DNA of 64,000 bases from CAIQJJ01 sp049325275 (GCA_049325275.1 JBMOLU010000002.1:310001-374000), one strand, 5' to 3'. Counted from the stretch's first letter, positions 1-7,783 are shown. Made by a program: numbers and translations. The notes: generated by a model not told the origin, from the letters alone.

Positions 1-91
1 CTTTGGATGGGGCTATTCGGGTCCCCCCACCCGGGATGGCGGGCACCCTGTGCAGCCGCCGCGCGAGCGCTACCGCTGAACTCCTACACAA
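1..91 (+). pseudogene. Decayed 3' tail of an ABC exporter gene
   Basis: The segment ends with the same bases (GAGCGCTACCGCTGA, 65-79) that end the intact ABC exporter at 7697-7711, and is followed by the same 60-bp repeat. Upstream of that the match to the exporter tail (for example the GCTAT and ATGC/GGCGG pieces) is degenerate and the frame is lost. I read it as the last remnant of an exporter gene belonging to a cassette that extends to the left of the window. The small open frames through it have no support. Confidence 0.5.
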
Positions 92-151
92 AATCGAATT
101 GCCCACACCTTTCTTGTGGGGTAAAATCAGGCAGTTTATGGGTGGAGATTG
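92..151 (+). repeat. 60-bp cassette-end repeat, copy 1
   Basis: Nearly identical to 7724-7783 and 10596-10655. It begins AATCGAATTGCCCACACC and ends TGGGTGGAGATTG. Each copy follows an ABC exporter tail. It contains a promoter-like pair, TTGCCC (99-104) and TAAAAT (122-127), 17 bases apart. In this copy the repeat runs directly into a luxR fragment through the shared bases TGGAGATTG. Confidence 0.9.
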
Positions 152-315
152 CCGAACAACTGGCGATCGGCCTCAAGGCGGTAGCATCCCGCGTGACCAA
201 TCTTGACGAGAAGTTGCAGGTGGAATGGCGCACGCAGGCCGTGGCCTGGTTTTGTGAACATGGCCCGGACCGGCTCTTCGGACAGCTTCGAGTTTCTAAC
301 CCAGTTTTAATCTAA
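143..315 (+). pseudogene. Decayed C-terminal HTH of a NarL/LuxR response regulator
   Basis: The translation retains IAEQLAIGLKAV, TNL-EKLQVE and RTQAVAWFCEH, which match the HTH end of the intact regulator at 7850-8521 at protein and DNA level. The receiver domain is missing. The junction at 143-151 (TGGAGATTG) occurs both at the end of the 60-bp repeat and inside the intact luxR gene, so the fragment can be explained by a deletion between short direct repeats. The recognition-helix residues have changed (VEYH to VASR), there is an altered C-terminus, and it stops at 313-315. It is not expected to be functional. Confidence 0.85.
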
Positions 316-407
316 GACTAGGGAAAACCCCAGGGACAAATGGGGGCAAGTCCTGTAACATCTATTTCATGTTGGCAGTCAATTTGGCAACGATTCATGC
401 GAGTGTC

Positions 408-440
408 CTTCCTGGCGAATGGACAAATGTTCTGGTGTTG
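408..440 (+). repeat. 33-bp inter-cassette repeat, copy 1
   Basis: The segment containing GCGAATGGACAAATGTTCTG recurs at 8526-8558 with a few changes. Both copies lie shortly after a luxR 3' end, so they appear to mark the junction between consecutive cassettes. Confidence 0.75.
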
Positions 441-513
441 TTATGAACTCATACGTGCAGAAGGATGTGCTCTCCTATCTGTGGAATAGAAACCTGTCCA
501 AGGAGCACCTGTG

Positions 514-1026
514 ATGGCAATTTATGCCCTCACCTTTTGTCGTTGTGTCATCGGAATCGCCTTTGCCTGGTCTTTTATGGGCAAGCTGCGTGATGTGCCG
601 CCGTTTGTGACGGCCATCGAACGCTTTCGCCTGCTGCCGAAGGCGCTGCACAAAGCCGCGGCGTGGGTGTTTTTGATTGGAGAGTTGGCCGTTGTGCTCA
701 GTATGTTGTTGGGCGGCCGATTTTTGACCTGGGGTTTTTTGTTGGCTGTGCTGCTGCTGCTGGCCTTCTGCGCTGCGCTGGTTTCGGTCCTATGGCGCAA
801 GATCGACACCTCTTGCAACTGTTTCGGCGCTTCGCAAAAGCCGGTCTCACCATGGGATTTGGTGCGCAATGCCGGGTTGATCGTTTGCGTGCTGGCCGGC
901 CAGGCGCTGGCCCCGCTGGCCCCGCCATGGCCTGGCTACCTGGAGAGTGGGCTGATGTTTGTAGCGGCGTTGGTATTTGTGCCGGTGTGGGTGCAGGTAG
1001 AGGAGATTGTGGCGTTGTTCAGGTGA
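514..1026 (+). CDS. MauE/DoxX-like redox-associated membrane protein
   Basis: A 170-residue protein with about four hydrophobic membrane segments and a cytoplasm- or membrane-proximal CNCFG motif (Cys101, Cys103). This matches the layout of MauE-family proteins, which are needed for disulfide formation during maturation of methylamine dehydrogenase small subunit. ATG 514 is chosen over GTG 511 because AAGGAG at 500-505 sits 8 bases before it. It is GC-rich. The next gene encodes a MauD-like thioredoxin and the third a ten-cysteine peptide, so the inferred role is electron transfer across the membrane to form or shuffle disulfides in that peptide. Family assignment is good; substrate is inferred. 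Confidence 0.8.
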   Translation: MAIYALTFCRCVIGIAFAWSFMGKLRDVPPFVTAIERFRLLPKALHKAAAWVFLIGELAVVLSMLLGGRFLTWGFLLAVLLLLAFCAALVSVLWRKIDTSCNCFGASQKPVSPWDLVRNAGLIVCVLAGQALAPLAPPWPGYLESGLMFVAALVFVPVWVQVEEIVALFR

Positions 1027-1111
1027 AATGTAAAAGGTGATGTGTGAAAGGCGACTCCACAAATCACGTTTTACGCATCACACAACACTTACTTTTGGAG
1101 AGGAGCAAATT

Positions 1112-1696
1112 GTGGAAGCGTTTTTGGTGGCCAGTTCGGTTTTGTTGTGGGCGGTGGTGGGGTTCAATTTGTTGTTGACGTTGGCACTGGTGAGAAAAGC
1201 AAATGCTGATGGTCACTCACAACAGATGGGATTGGCACCAGGAACACCTGCACCTGGTTTTACAGCGCAAACACTGGATGGTAATACAGTAACATTGGCA
1301 GATTATGCGGGAAAGAAAGTTGTTTTCCTGTTCATCAGCCCGTACTGTGATGCATGCAAGGAAAGAATGCCCGAATACCAGTTGCTACATGCGAAAGCTC
1401 GGCATTCTGGGGTAGATATGGTTTTAGTAAATATCATCGGAGATTTTGATGCCGTGCGAGAAATGGCTACCGAACTTAAATTGATGTTGCCACTTTTGCA
1501 TGCTCCTCAAAAAAGCAACTCCTTCGCTAGAGATTATAAGGTGATGGGTACACCCTTTTACTGTTTGGTGGATGAAAAAGGGATAGTGCAGTCAATGAAT
1601 TATCCAGGTTTAGAAGCTGGTAGTGAATGGAAAAAATTAGTGAGTGCATGGAACGCGACTGAATATTTAGGACAATTAACCATTGATGCAAGCTGA
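1112..1696 (+). CDS. MauD/TlpA-like membrane-anchored thioredoxin
   Basis: A 194-residue protein beginning at GTG 1112, with GGAGAGGAG at 1097-1105 as ribosome binding site; upstream in-frame codons lack one. Residues 3-27 form a membrane anchor. The rest is a redoxin fold beginning LAPGTPAPGF, with the active site CDAC (Cys79, Cys82) after FLFISPY, and a cis-Pro-type region GTPFYCLV. TlpA/MauD proteins reduce or isomerise disulfides outside the cytoplasm. Together with the MauE-like gene it makes a redox pair. Base composition changes near codon 30: the anchor is GC-rich like the host, the thioredoxin domain is AT-rich, suggesting a recombination breakpoint inside the gene. Confidence 0.85.
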   Translation: MEAFLVASSVLLWAVVGFNLLLTLALVRKANADGHSQQMGLAPGTPAPGFTAQTLDGNTVTLADYAGKKVVFLFISPYCDACKERMPEYQLLHAKARHSGVDMVLVNIIGDFDAVREMATELKLMLPLLHAPQKSNSFARDYKVMGTPFYCLVDEKGIVQSMNYPGLEAGSEWKKLVSAWNATEYLGQLTIDAS

Positions 1697-1699
1697 AGT

Positions 1700-1773
1700 A
1701 GTTTCCAGTACATTGCAATCCTGCATAAAGGATATAGTCTGTCCGGGGCAACGAGGTAATACAACTGGAAACT
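1700..1773 (+). other. Long-range inverted repeat in the precursor leader region
   Basis: AGTTTCCAGT at 1700-1709 is matched by ACTGGAAACT at 1764-1773, a perfect 10-base pairing that would enclose the start of the 190-base spacer before the cysteine-rich peptide gene. It could shape the mRNA or act as a processing signal; no function is shown. Confidence 0.35.
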
Positions 1774-1886
1774 TTTATCACGGCCACTGGCCGGCGCGTA
1801 TCCCCAGCGAGACCGGGGCACATTCCCCGTAGAGCGAGATCCTGCGGGAATGATATAACCATCATATCCAAAAGTCAGGAGAAAAC

Positions 1887-2216
1887 ATGGAAAAGATTTC
1901 CTTGAGCCAACTAGATCGCTTGGTTTCTGAAATACACTTTGTAGATCGACTGGTCAATGCGCTTGTAAATGTCATACTCCCCAAAATGACGGTGCAGGCT
2001 GCTTGCACGGGTACGTATTTCTGTGGTACTACTGCCACGGGTGAGTATTGTCCAACAACATGCGAGTATGTAACGGGCAAGGGCTGTAGGAAGTATCGTA
2101 GACCCAAGGTAAATAATTGGTGGTCTACTAGCCCGACGTGCTCCAATATGTGTATAAGAGGCACGGACTGCGCTGCATCTTATGATGTGGGTAGTTGCTC
2201 TCCTTGTGCAGTTTAA
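1887..2216 (+). CDS. Ten-cysteine precursor-like peptide
   Basis: A 109-residue protein I do not recognise. Residues 1-39 have no cysteine and look like a leader with two amphipathic stretches (ISLSQLDRLVSEI and DRLVNALVNVIL), ending VQAA. Residues 40-109 hold ten cysteines (40, 46, 55, 59, 67, 85, 89, 95, 104, 107), many Thr/Ser/Gly, and WW at 78-79. AGGAG at 1877-1881 gives a good start. No lanthionine, radical-SAM or YcaO enzyme is nearby, whereas MauE/MauD-like redox proteins precede it and a signal peptidase and exporter follow. I infer a secreted, disulfide-rich peptide cleaved near residue 39. Alternatives are a redox-enzyme subunit related in plan to the MauA small subunit, or an unmodified bacteriocin. 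Confidence 0.8.
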   Translation: MEKISLSQLDRLVSEIHFVDRLVNALVNVILPKMTVQAACTGTYFCGTTATGEYCPTTCEYVTGKGCRKYRRPKVNNWWSTSPTCSNMCIRGTDCAASYDVGSCSPCAV

Positions 2217-2401
2217 CGTGTTTAAACCGCTTTTGTCATCCCCCCAGGAGTTGTATTGGGAAATCTTGATGTCTTATCCGTATGGCCGTTCGTTGCCTAA
2301 TGAGGAAACCCCGGATTCCTTGCTAACGTGATATGCCTAATGATGAGGGATTGTTATCTGTGGCGTCTTGCGACCCTACTACTGCCTAAACGGGATGGAT
2401 C

Positions 2402-2445
2402 CCTAGATTTAGGGTGTGATGGGTGCTTCACACCCTAAATCTAGG
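2402..2445 (+). terminator. Perfect 18-bp hairpin between peptide gene and binding-protein gene
   Basis: The arms 2402-2419 and 2428-2445 are exact reverse complements (CCTAGATTTAGGGTGTGA) around an 8-base loop. There is no long T run, so it may act as an mRNA stabiliser or partial terminator letting the peptide be made in excess over downstream genes. Its right flank belongs to the dispersed repeat at 2444-2472. Confidence 0.6.
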
Positions 2446-2472
2446 ACATTTCCTGCCAAAGGCGGAAGAGCC
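2444..2472 (-). repeat. Dispersed GGAAGAGCC repeat, copy 1
   Basis: The segment GGACATTTCC...GGCGGAAGAGCC is the near reverse complement of 32140-32167, and more distantly of 19924-19951; 13367-13394 is in the same orientation as this copy. These look like members of one short, REP-like intergenic repeat family. Confidence 0.6.
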
Positions 2473-2519
2473 AAAAAAGTAAGCAGGTGATCTGAGAAGA
2501 AATTGATTTAGGATGTGAA

Positions 2520-5219
2520 ATGCGATACTCTAAAATCTTTGTCGGAGCTACGGCTGGACTAATAGTTTTTAGTGCCGTTCTTGTGGGTACAATCTTTATT
2601 ATCTCTCCTCGTCTGCGAGGAAGTGAACAACCTATTTCCATACAACCAGCAGTCACTTCCAATGTACAAGACGATGAAAGTGTTGTGATCACTTTCGCCG
2701 CCTATGGTTCTGAACAGGAAGTATACAAGGATATCATTGCAAACTTTAACCAACAAAACCCAGCTTTTAATATTCAGTTGGTGGAAATAGACACTGCAAT
2801 TGGCAACTATGATTGGAATTCCTTGGCATCTTTGGCTGATACAATAATTCTTCCTGGGCAAGCTGCGATTGGTCATGGGGCCGATGGTTACTTTCATGAT
2901 TTGCAACCTCTAATAGATGCAGATCAAACTTTTAATTCAGAAGATTTCTGGTCTAACACATTGGCATCTTGCCAGAATTTGGACGGCCGTACAATAGGAA
3001 TACCTATCAGTATGAGAGTTTCGGGGGTTTTTTTTGATGAAAACGCATTTAATAATGCTGGTTTACCTTACCCTGTTCCTGGGTGGACATGGGCTGAATT
3101 TCGCCAAGCTACCACAGAACTTGCTAACCAACACGGCACTTCGATTCGCTATGGGTTTGCTGACGAAAAAGGAGGAATGCTCTCTATTCTTGCTCCTTTA
3201 ATATCTCAGAATTTAGCTAAAAATGGCGACGAAATTTCCCCAGAAGCAATGGCTAATGACTTAAGATGGTACATTGACCTTGTTAAAGCTGAAGCTATTT
3301 ATCCGTTTCGTGAAGTTCAAGATTGGCAGCTAGATAGTAATCAATGGGAAATTCTCTTTCAGAAAAATCCTCCTGCGATGTGGGTAGGTGAGTTGAAGTC
3401 ATTAATGCCTGGCGGAGATCATAAGGAGAATGGTCATGATGCATCATCTGGCTTTGCAATTGCCGAAGCTGGCTTTGTTCCTTATCCTATATCTAGTAAT
3501 AATCCAGAAGATCGCACTACACCAATATGGTCCTCTTGTGCGTTAATTAGTAGTGGCACATCTCACCCTCGAGAAGCTTGGGAATGGCTTAATTTTCTTT
3601 CAAAGCACTGGGTTAAAACAGGCGCAGATGAAGCTTGGGGAGATATTCCAGCGCGCCAATCTGTAGCAGACGCGAATGGTTATTGGGAGTCGATACCTAA
3701 AAACGTACAGCCAACTGTGAAATTTGCTTTAAAACATGCGTGGTATGACTATCATTATTCTCAGGCTTATCAAGTCATTCAAAAGGCTTTGCTCAAAACG
3801 CTTGTGGAAGGGGTTGACCTTGTCACCGCACTTCAGGAGGCTCGAATGAGTTTGGACGTTGAATTAGACACAAATCCACAAGTCAACAATGTAACTGTGT
3901 CTACACCTGTTCCTACTCCCGATGCGACTGCGGAAAGTACAGTGATTGATTATGCGGTAATTTGGATGAGTACAGAAGAACAAAGCGCTTTCAACTCAGA
4001 CAATCAAGATAGCTTGATCAATCAATTTAATCGGACTCATCCAGAAATTGTTGTGAATATTGCGCCTATAAATTCACCTGCTACAGACCAGGATTGGTAT
4101 ACCTACCTGGCAGACAGAGCTGATTGCTTTACATGGTATAGCGATCGTTCATGGAACGATCAGAACACGGCTAGTTTGCTCAATTTGACGTCTTTGATTG
4201 ACGGTGAAGACACAGCATGGAAGCAGGATTTTTACCCCAACCAGTTAGCCTCATATCGTTATAAAGGTGAACTGTATGGTTTGCCTGCTGTCAGCCAACC
4301 TACTGTGATGTCTTACAACGCTGATTTACTGGCAAAATATGGGTTTGAGCCACCCTCTACGAACTGGTCTTTCGATGATTTCATTCAGTTTGCAAGTGAT
4401 GTCGTCTCAGTTGCAAGCGAGAACGACAAAATATATGGTTACTTATACCCGGTTGGTGATCCTTTTGTTTTTAGCGGCCACGGAAATTTTGGATTGACAT
4501 TGGATACGGATCCACCAACCATTGCATTCAATACACCAGAAATGGTAAATACTTTCGATTGGATAGGGGGTTTATATCAGGATGGCATTCTGTTGCCATA
4601 TGGTGATATCGTATGGGAAGAAAATTACAAACAGTTGCTTTCCGGTAAAGTAGCTTTTTGGAGTTCTCTTGTAGGGCAACCAGAAGGGCGCTATCCATTT
4701 GTAGATAAATTAGGCTACCGAATTGGTGTGGTACCGTTGCCTGTTACGGAGCGAGCAGATGCTTTTTTTGAGAGTAATCTGAATCGTGGATTTTTTATCT
4801 CGCACCAATCTAAGTTTCCGCAAGCTTGCTGGACCTGGATAAAATTCCTTTCTGAGCAATCTACAGCATTCACTGGAGTACCTGCGCGCCGCTCAACGGC
4901 CGAGTCATCCAGTTGGGAAGCGATTGTCGGAAAAGACAATGCAGTTACCTACAGACAGGCCGTAGAACAGATTCCTGAAATCCAGGACAAAAACTACACA
5001 CAAGTTTGGTGGCCATTAGAAGAATGGCGTCGGCAATCTCTTTCAAGCATGCTTTATGGGGAATCTTCTGAGCTAGTTCTTGCTAATGTACAACGTAAGG
5101 CAGACAGTTACTTGAATTGTATTAAGGGATTCGACTTTGATGAAATGAGTACTCAAGAACTTAAAGCTAAAGTAACTAGCTGTGCAGGTGAGGCCGATCC
5201 ACAAGGAAATTGGCCATAG
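2520..5219 (+). CDS. Membrane-anchored protein with two tandem solute-binding domains
   Basis: An 899-residue protein. Residues 5-29 form an uncleaved-looking signal anchor without a lipobox. Two family-1 type ABC solute-binding domains follow, about 52-455 and 472-890, joined by a Pro/Thr-rich linker (TPVPTPDATAES). Both halves show the usual pattern of such proteins (NQQNP..., RGVFFDEN-like and MSYNADLL segments, WEWLNFLS and WTWIKFLS helices), so the gene arose by internal duplication. No partner permease or import ATPase is in the cassette. I infer a role outside the membrane such as peptide binding, delivery to the exporter or self-protection. The gene is strikingly AT-rich. A second, GC-richer relative survives only as a tail at 8577-8846. 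Confidence 0.85.
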   Translation: MRYSKIFVGATAGLIVFSAVLVGTIFIISPRLRGSEQPISIQPAVTSNVQDDESVVITFAAYGSEQEVYKDIIANFNQQNPAFNIQLVEIDTAIGNYDWNSLASLADTIILPGQAAIGHGADGYFHDLQPLIDADQTFNSEDFWSNTLASCQNLDGRTIGIPISMRVSGVFFDENAFNNAGLPYPVPGWTWAEFRQATTELANQHGTSIRYGFADEKGGMLSILAPLISQNLAKNGDEISPEAMANDLRWYIDLVKAEAIYPFREVQDWQLDSNQWEILFQKNPPAMWVGELKSLMPGGDHKENGHDASSGFAIAEAGFVPYPISSNNPEDRTTPIWSSCALISSGTSHPREAWEWLNFLSKHWVKTGADEAWGDIPARQSVADANGYWESIPKNVQPTVKFALKHAWYDYHYSQAYQVIQKALLKTLVEGVDLVTALQEARMSLDVELDTNPQVNNVTVSTPVPTPDATAESTVIDYAVIWMSTEEQSAFNSDNQDSLINQFNRTHPEIVVNIAPINSPATDQDWYTYLADRADCFTWYSDRSWNDQNTASLLNLTSLIDGEDTAWKQDFYPNQLASYRYKGELYGLPAVSQPTVMSYNADLLAKYGFEPPSTNWSFDDFIQFASDVVSVASENDKIYGYLYPVGDPFVFSGHGNFGLTLDTDPPTIAFNTPEMVNTFDWIGGLYQDGILLPYGDIVWEENYKQLLSGKVAFWSSLVGQPEGRYPFVDKLGYRIGVVPLPVTERADAFFESNLNRGFFISHQSKFPQACWTWIKFLSEQSTAFTGVPARRSTAESSSWEAIVGKDNAVTYRQAVEQIPEIQDKNYTQVWWPLEEWRRQSLSSMLYGESSELVLANVQRKADSYLNCIKGFDFDEMSTQELKAKVTSCAGEADPQGNWP

Positions 5220-5271
5220 TTTTTCTAGCTTATTAAAAATGTCGCTGTTCTTTCCCTCGGTTGATAAATCA

Positions 5272-5293
5272 GGGTCTTCCGAGTTTAGCGTGA
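5272..5293 (+). repeat. GGGTCTTCCGGGTTTAGCGTGA dispersed repeat, copy 1
   Basis: The 22-base segment recurs with one or two changes at 13343-13364 and 47189-47210, always in an intergenic gap. Here it lies between the binding-protein and signal-peptidase genes. Confidence 0.75.
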
Positions 5294-5335
5294 TGTCTTG
5301 ATATTTATCGAGAGCAAAAAGGACGAAATTTTGCG

Positions 5336-5755
5336 ATGCTGATACTTTGGTTTAGCGCGCTGCTTTTCTTTATTTGGCTAATCCAAAACTCGTTGACTGT
5401 TGTCACAGTACAACAAGAGAGTATGCTGCCTGCTCTAAAGCCAGGTGAACGGTTTTTGGCGATTCGTTATTGGCCTGTGAGATGGGTAAAAAAAGGTCAG
5501 ATAGTGCTTGTCTCTATTGGAGCCGGGAACATTCTTTTTGTGAAACGTGTTGTTGCACTATCTGGAGAAACTTTTAAGGCTGCTGTAGCTGAGATAAACG
5601 ATGATGCACAAATTGACTTGATTGAACGTACGTGGCATATTCCACCAAAGCACTTCTTCGTTTGCGGTGACAATGTGTATGCTAGTACAGATTCTCGGGA
5701 ATGGGGTCCTCTACCATTTTCCAGTTTGCGCGGTTATATTTTGTTTCGGCTATAA
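5336..5755 (+). CDS. Small S26 family signal peptidase
   Basis: A 139-residue protein with one N-terminal membrane segment (residues 3-20). The catalytic serine is Ser29 in QQESMLPALKPGE and the general-base lysine is Lys70 in LFVKRVVALSGE. The C-terminal GDNVYASTDSREWGPL box is also typical of type I signal peptidases. It is shorter than housekeeping LepB, as in dedicated peptidases encoded with their own substrates. The cassette encodes a precursor whose presumed leader ends VQAA, and the adjacent exporter has no peptidase domain, so this enzyme is the best candidate for leader removal. AT-rich like its neighbours. Confidence 0.9.
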   Translation: MLILWFSALLFFIWLIQNSLTVVTVQQESMLPALKPGERFLAIRYWPVRWVKKGQIVLVSIGAGNILFVKRVVALSGETFKAAVAEINDDAQIDLIERTWHIPPKHFFVCGDNVYASTDSREWGPLPFSSLRGYILFRL

Positions 5756-5854
5756 GTTTTTCATGATAGGGCCTAACCCATACGCTCTGTGCAGAAAAAG
5801 CATAGAAATAAGCGCAGGGTTAGGGCCGTGCCGCTTTATGTGGGTCAGGAATAT

Positions 5855-7711
5855 ATGTTTAAAAAGTATCTGGGTCCGATTTGTTACTTTATAACGACTG
5901 TAAGACAAATGTTTCTTCTCGCTTGGTGGTCCTACCCGAGTTGTTTTACAGGCGCATTACTGCTTGAGGCCATTCAAGGTCTTGCTCCACTTGCTTCCGC
6001 ATGGATAACAAAGCTTCTATTCGATTTTTTGGCATTAGGTTTGCAAGGGTATCTAGTATCTTGGCAGAATTTGGTATGGTTAATGGCTTTACAAGTTGGG
6101 CTGCTTGTCTTTATAAAATTTCTTCTATTGGCAGATAATTATTTAAGTAGTGAGTTGAGCCGTCATTTAATACTGAAAATCCAAGTAACTGTTTATCATA
6201 AGATTCATAGCTTAGCCGGGCTGGCGCCATTCGAGAATCCAAAAACGCAAGACACGATTCACATGGGAACTCAAGGTGCACACATGGGCTCAGGGCAAAT
6301 GTTAAGTTTTATCACCAGTATGCTCAATAACTCACTCACTTCGGTGAGCTTTTTGGGTGTATTGTTAGTTTTTAACCCATGGTTGGCCCTATTGGTAGCG
6401 TTAGCCGCGATACCACAAATTTGTGTTCAAATTAACATGGGCCGTCAACGGTTTGGTTTGGCTTATGAGAACACATCAAAACAACGCCGGGTTGGTTATT
6501 ATGGTTATCTGCTTTCGGGGATTGAATGTGCCAAAGAATTGCGCCTATTCAGCCTGGGTGGCTACTTCCTCGAAGCCTTTCGCAAATTGAGCGAAGAACT
6601 GCAACAAACCCAACGTACGCAACAACTGCGCGAAATCCGCTGGCAGGCTGGGCTGAACCTGCTCGCCAACGGCGTGTCGAGTATTGCTTTCGTTGCTGTC
6701 GTCATGCAGGCCTTCCGCGGCCACCTGAGCCTGGGCGATGTCACCCTGTACACGGCGGCGGTGAGCAGCGTGCAGGGAGCGTTGAGTGGCATCGTCTACG
6801 CCTTCAGCAGCATCCACGAGAGCGCCCTGTTCTTCTCGCGTTACACCGAGTTGATGGCGCTGCCGCAGCCGATTGCGATCCCTGCCGAGCCGCGGGCGGT
6901 GCCTGCTTTGCAGCAGGGCATCGAACTGCGCCGCGTGTCGTTCCGCTATTCGCCCGAACATCCCTGGGTGCTGAAGGATGTTTCGTTGACCATCCCCGCT
7001 GGGAGTTGCCTGGCGCTGGTGGGGTTGAATGGGGCCGGCAAGACGACGCTGGTCAAGCTGCTGACGCGCATGTACGACCCGCTCGAAGGGCAAATCTTGT
7101 GGGATGGGGTCGACATCCGCGAATTTGATCCTGCCGACCTGCGCCAGAAAATGGGGGCGATCTTCCAGGATTTCGTGCACTACGATCTGACGGCCTTCGA
7201 GAATATCGCTTTGGGAGATGTGTCTTTGCTCCCCTCTCCGGAAGGAAGATGGGGATCGAGCGAAGCTCGATTCGGGGGTGAGGTCGAACGCGCCGCCCAA
7301 AAAGCCGGTGTTCATGAGACCATCACCGCCCTGCCGCAAGGCTACGACACGGTCTTGAGCCGCTGGCTGGCCGAAGAAGGCCAGGGGGCCGATTTATCGG
7401 GCGGGGAGTGGCAGAAGCTGGCGCTGGCGCGGCTTTTCATGCGCGAGAAAGCCAACTTGCTGATCCTCGACGAACCGACCGCCGCCCTCGATGCCCAGGC
7501 GGAGTATGACGTCTATAGCCGCTTTGTGGACTTGGTTAACGGTCGCACCAGCCTGCTGATTTCACATCGCTTCAGCACTGTAAGGATGGCCGACGCGATT
7601 GCGGTGCTGGAAGACGGGCGGATTGTGGAATACGGCTCGCACGACGACTTGTGCGCCGCCGGAAACGGCTATGCCCGGCTGTACAAGATGCAGGCGGAGC
7701 GCTACCGCTGA
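5855..7711 (+). CDS. ABC exporter, fused permease and ATPase
   Basis: From ATG 5855 the protein has 618 residues: a six-helix export permease followed by an ATPase with Walker A (GLNGAGKTTLVKLL), signature (LSGGEWQKLALARL), Walker B (LLILDEPTAALD) and switch His (ISHRFSTV). An in-frame GTG at 5789 lacks a ribosome site. There is no C39 peptidase domain, so processing must come from elsewhere, probably the preceding signal peptidase. The likely cargo is the cysteine-rich peptide. The first 230 codons are AT-rich and the remainder, from about 6540, is GC-rich, so the gene looks chimeric. About 18 extra residues between the Q-loop and signature (nt 7229-7283) come from a palindromic insertion. 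Confidence 0.9.
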   Translation: MFKKYLGPICYFITTVRQMFLLAWWSYPSCFTGALLLEAIQGLAPLASAWITKLLFDFLALGLQGYLVSWQNLVWLMALQVGLLVFIKFLLLADNYLSSELSRHLILKIQVTVYHKIHSLAGLAPFENPKTQDTIHMGTQGAHMGSGQMLSFITSMLNNSLTSVSFLGVLLVFNPWLALLVALAAIPQICVQINMGRQRFGLAYENTSKQRRVGYYGYLLSGIECAKELRLFSLGGYFLEAFRKLSEELQQTQRTQQLREIRWQAGLNLLANGVSSIAFVAVVMQAFRGHLSLGDVTLYTAAVSSVQGALSGIVYAFSSIHESALFFSRYTELMALPQPIAIPAEPRAVPALQQGIELRRVSFRYSPEHPWVLKDVSLTIPAGSCLALVGLNGAGKTTLVKLLTRMYDPLEGQILWDGVDIREFDPADLRQKMGAIFQDFVHYDLTAFENIALGDVSLLPSPEGRWGSSEARFGGEVERAAQKAGVHETITALPQGYDTVLSRWLAEEGQGADLSGGEWQKLALARLFMREKANLLILDEPTAALDAQAEYDVYSRFVDLVNGRTSLLISHRFSTVRMADAIAVLEDGRIVEYGSHDDLCAAGNGYARLYKMQAERYR

Positions 7712-7723
7712 ATCCCTGCACAA

Positions 7724-7783
7724 AATCGAATTGCCCACACCTTTCTTTTGGGGTAAAATCAGTCAGTTTATGGGTGGAGATTG
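7724..7783 (+). repeat. 60-bp cassette-end repeat, copy 2
   Basis: The copy attached to the intact cassette, 12 bases after the exporter stop codon and 66 bases before luxR. Its equivalents are 92-151 and 10596-10655. Confidence 0.9.
7731..7759 (+). promoter_or_regulatory. Candidate sigma-70 promoter for the luxR gene
   Basis: TTGCCC (7731-7736) and TAAAAT (7754-7759) are separated by 17 bases, about 90 bases upstream of the luxR start. The pair is conserved in all three repeat copies, which supports its being a functional element rather than chance. Confidence 0.5.

Noticed and set aside
1887..2216. Lanthipeptide or thiopeptide precursor
   Set aside because: No dehydratase, cyclase, YcaO or radical-SAM gene is present in the intact cassette; the redox pair points to disulfides instead.
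2269..2331. 20-codon open frame (MSYPYGRSLPNEETPDSLLT)
   Set aside because: No ribosome site at the right distance and no sign of conservation, so not called as a second peptide despite its place in the cassette.
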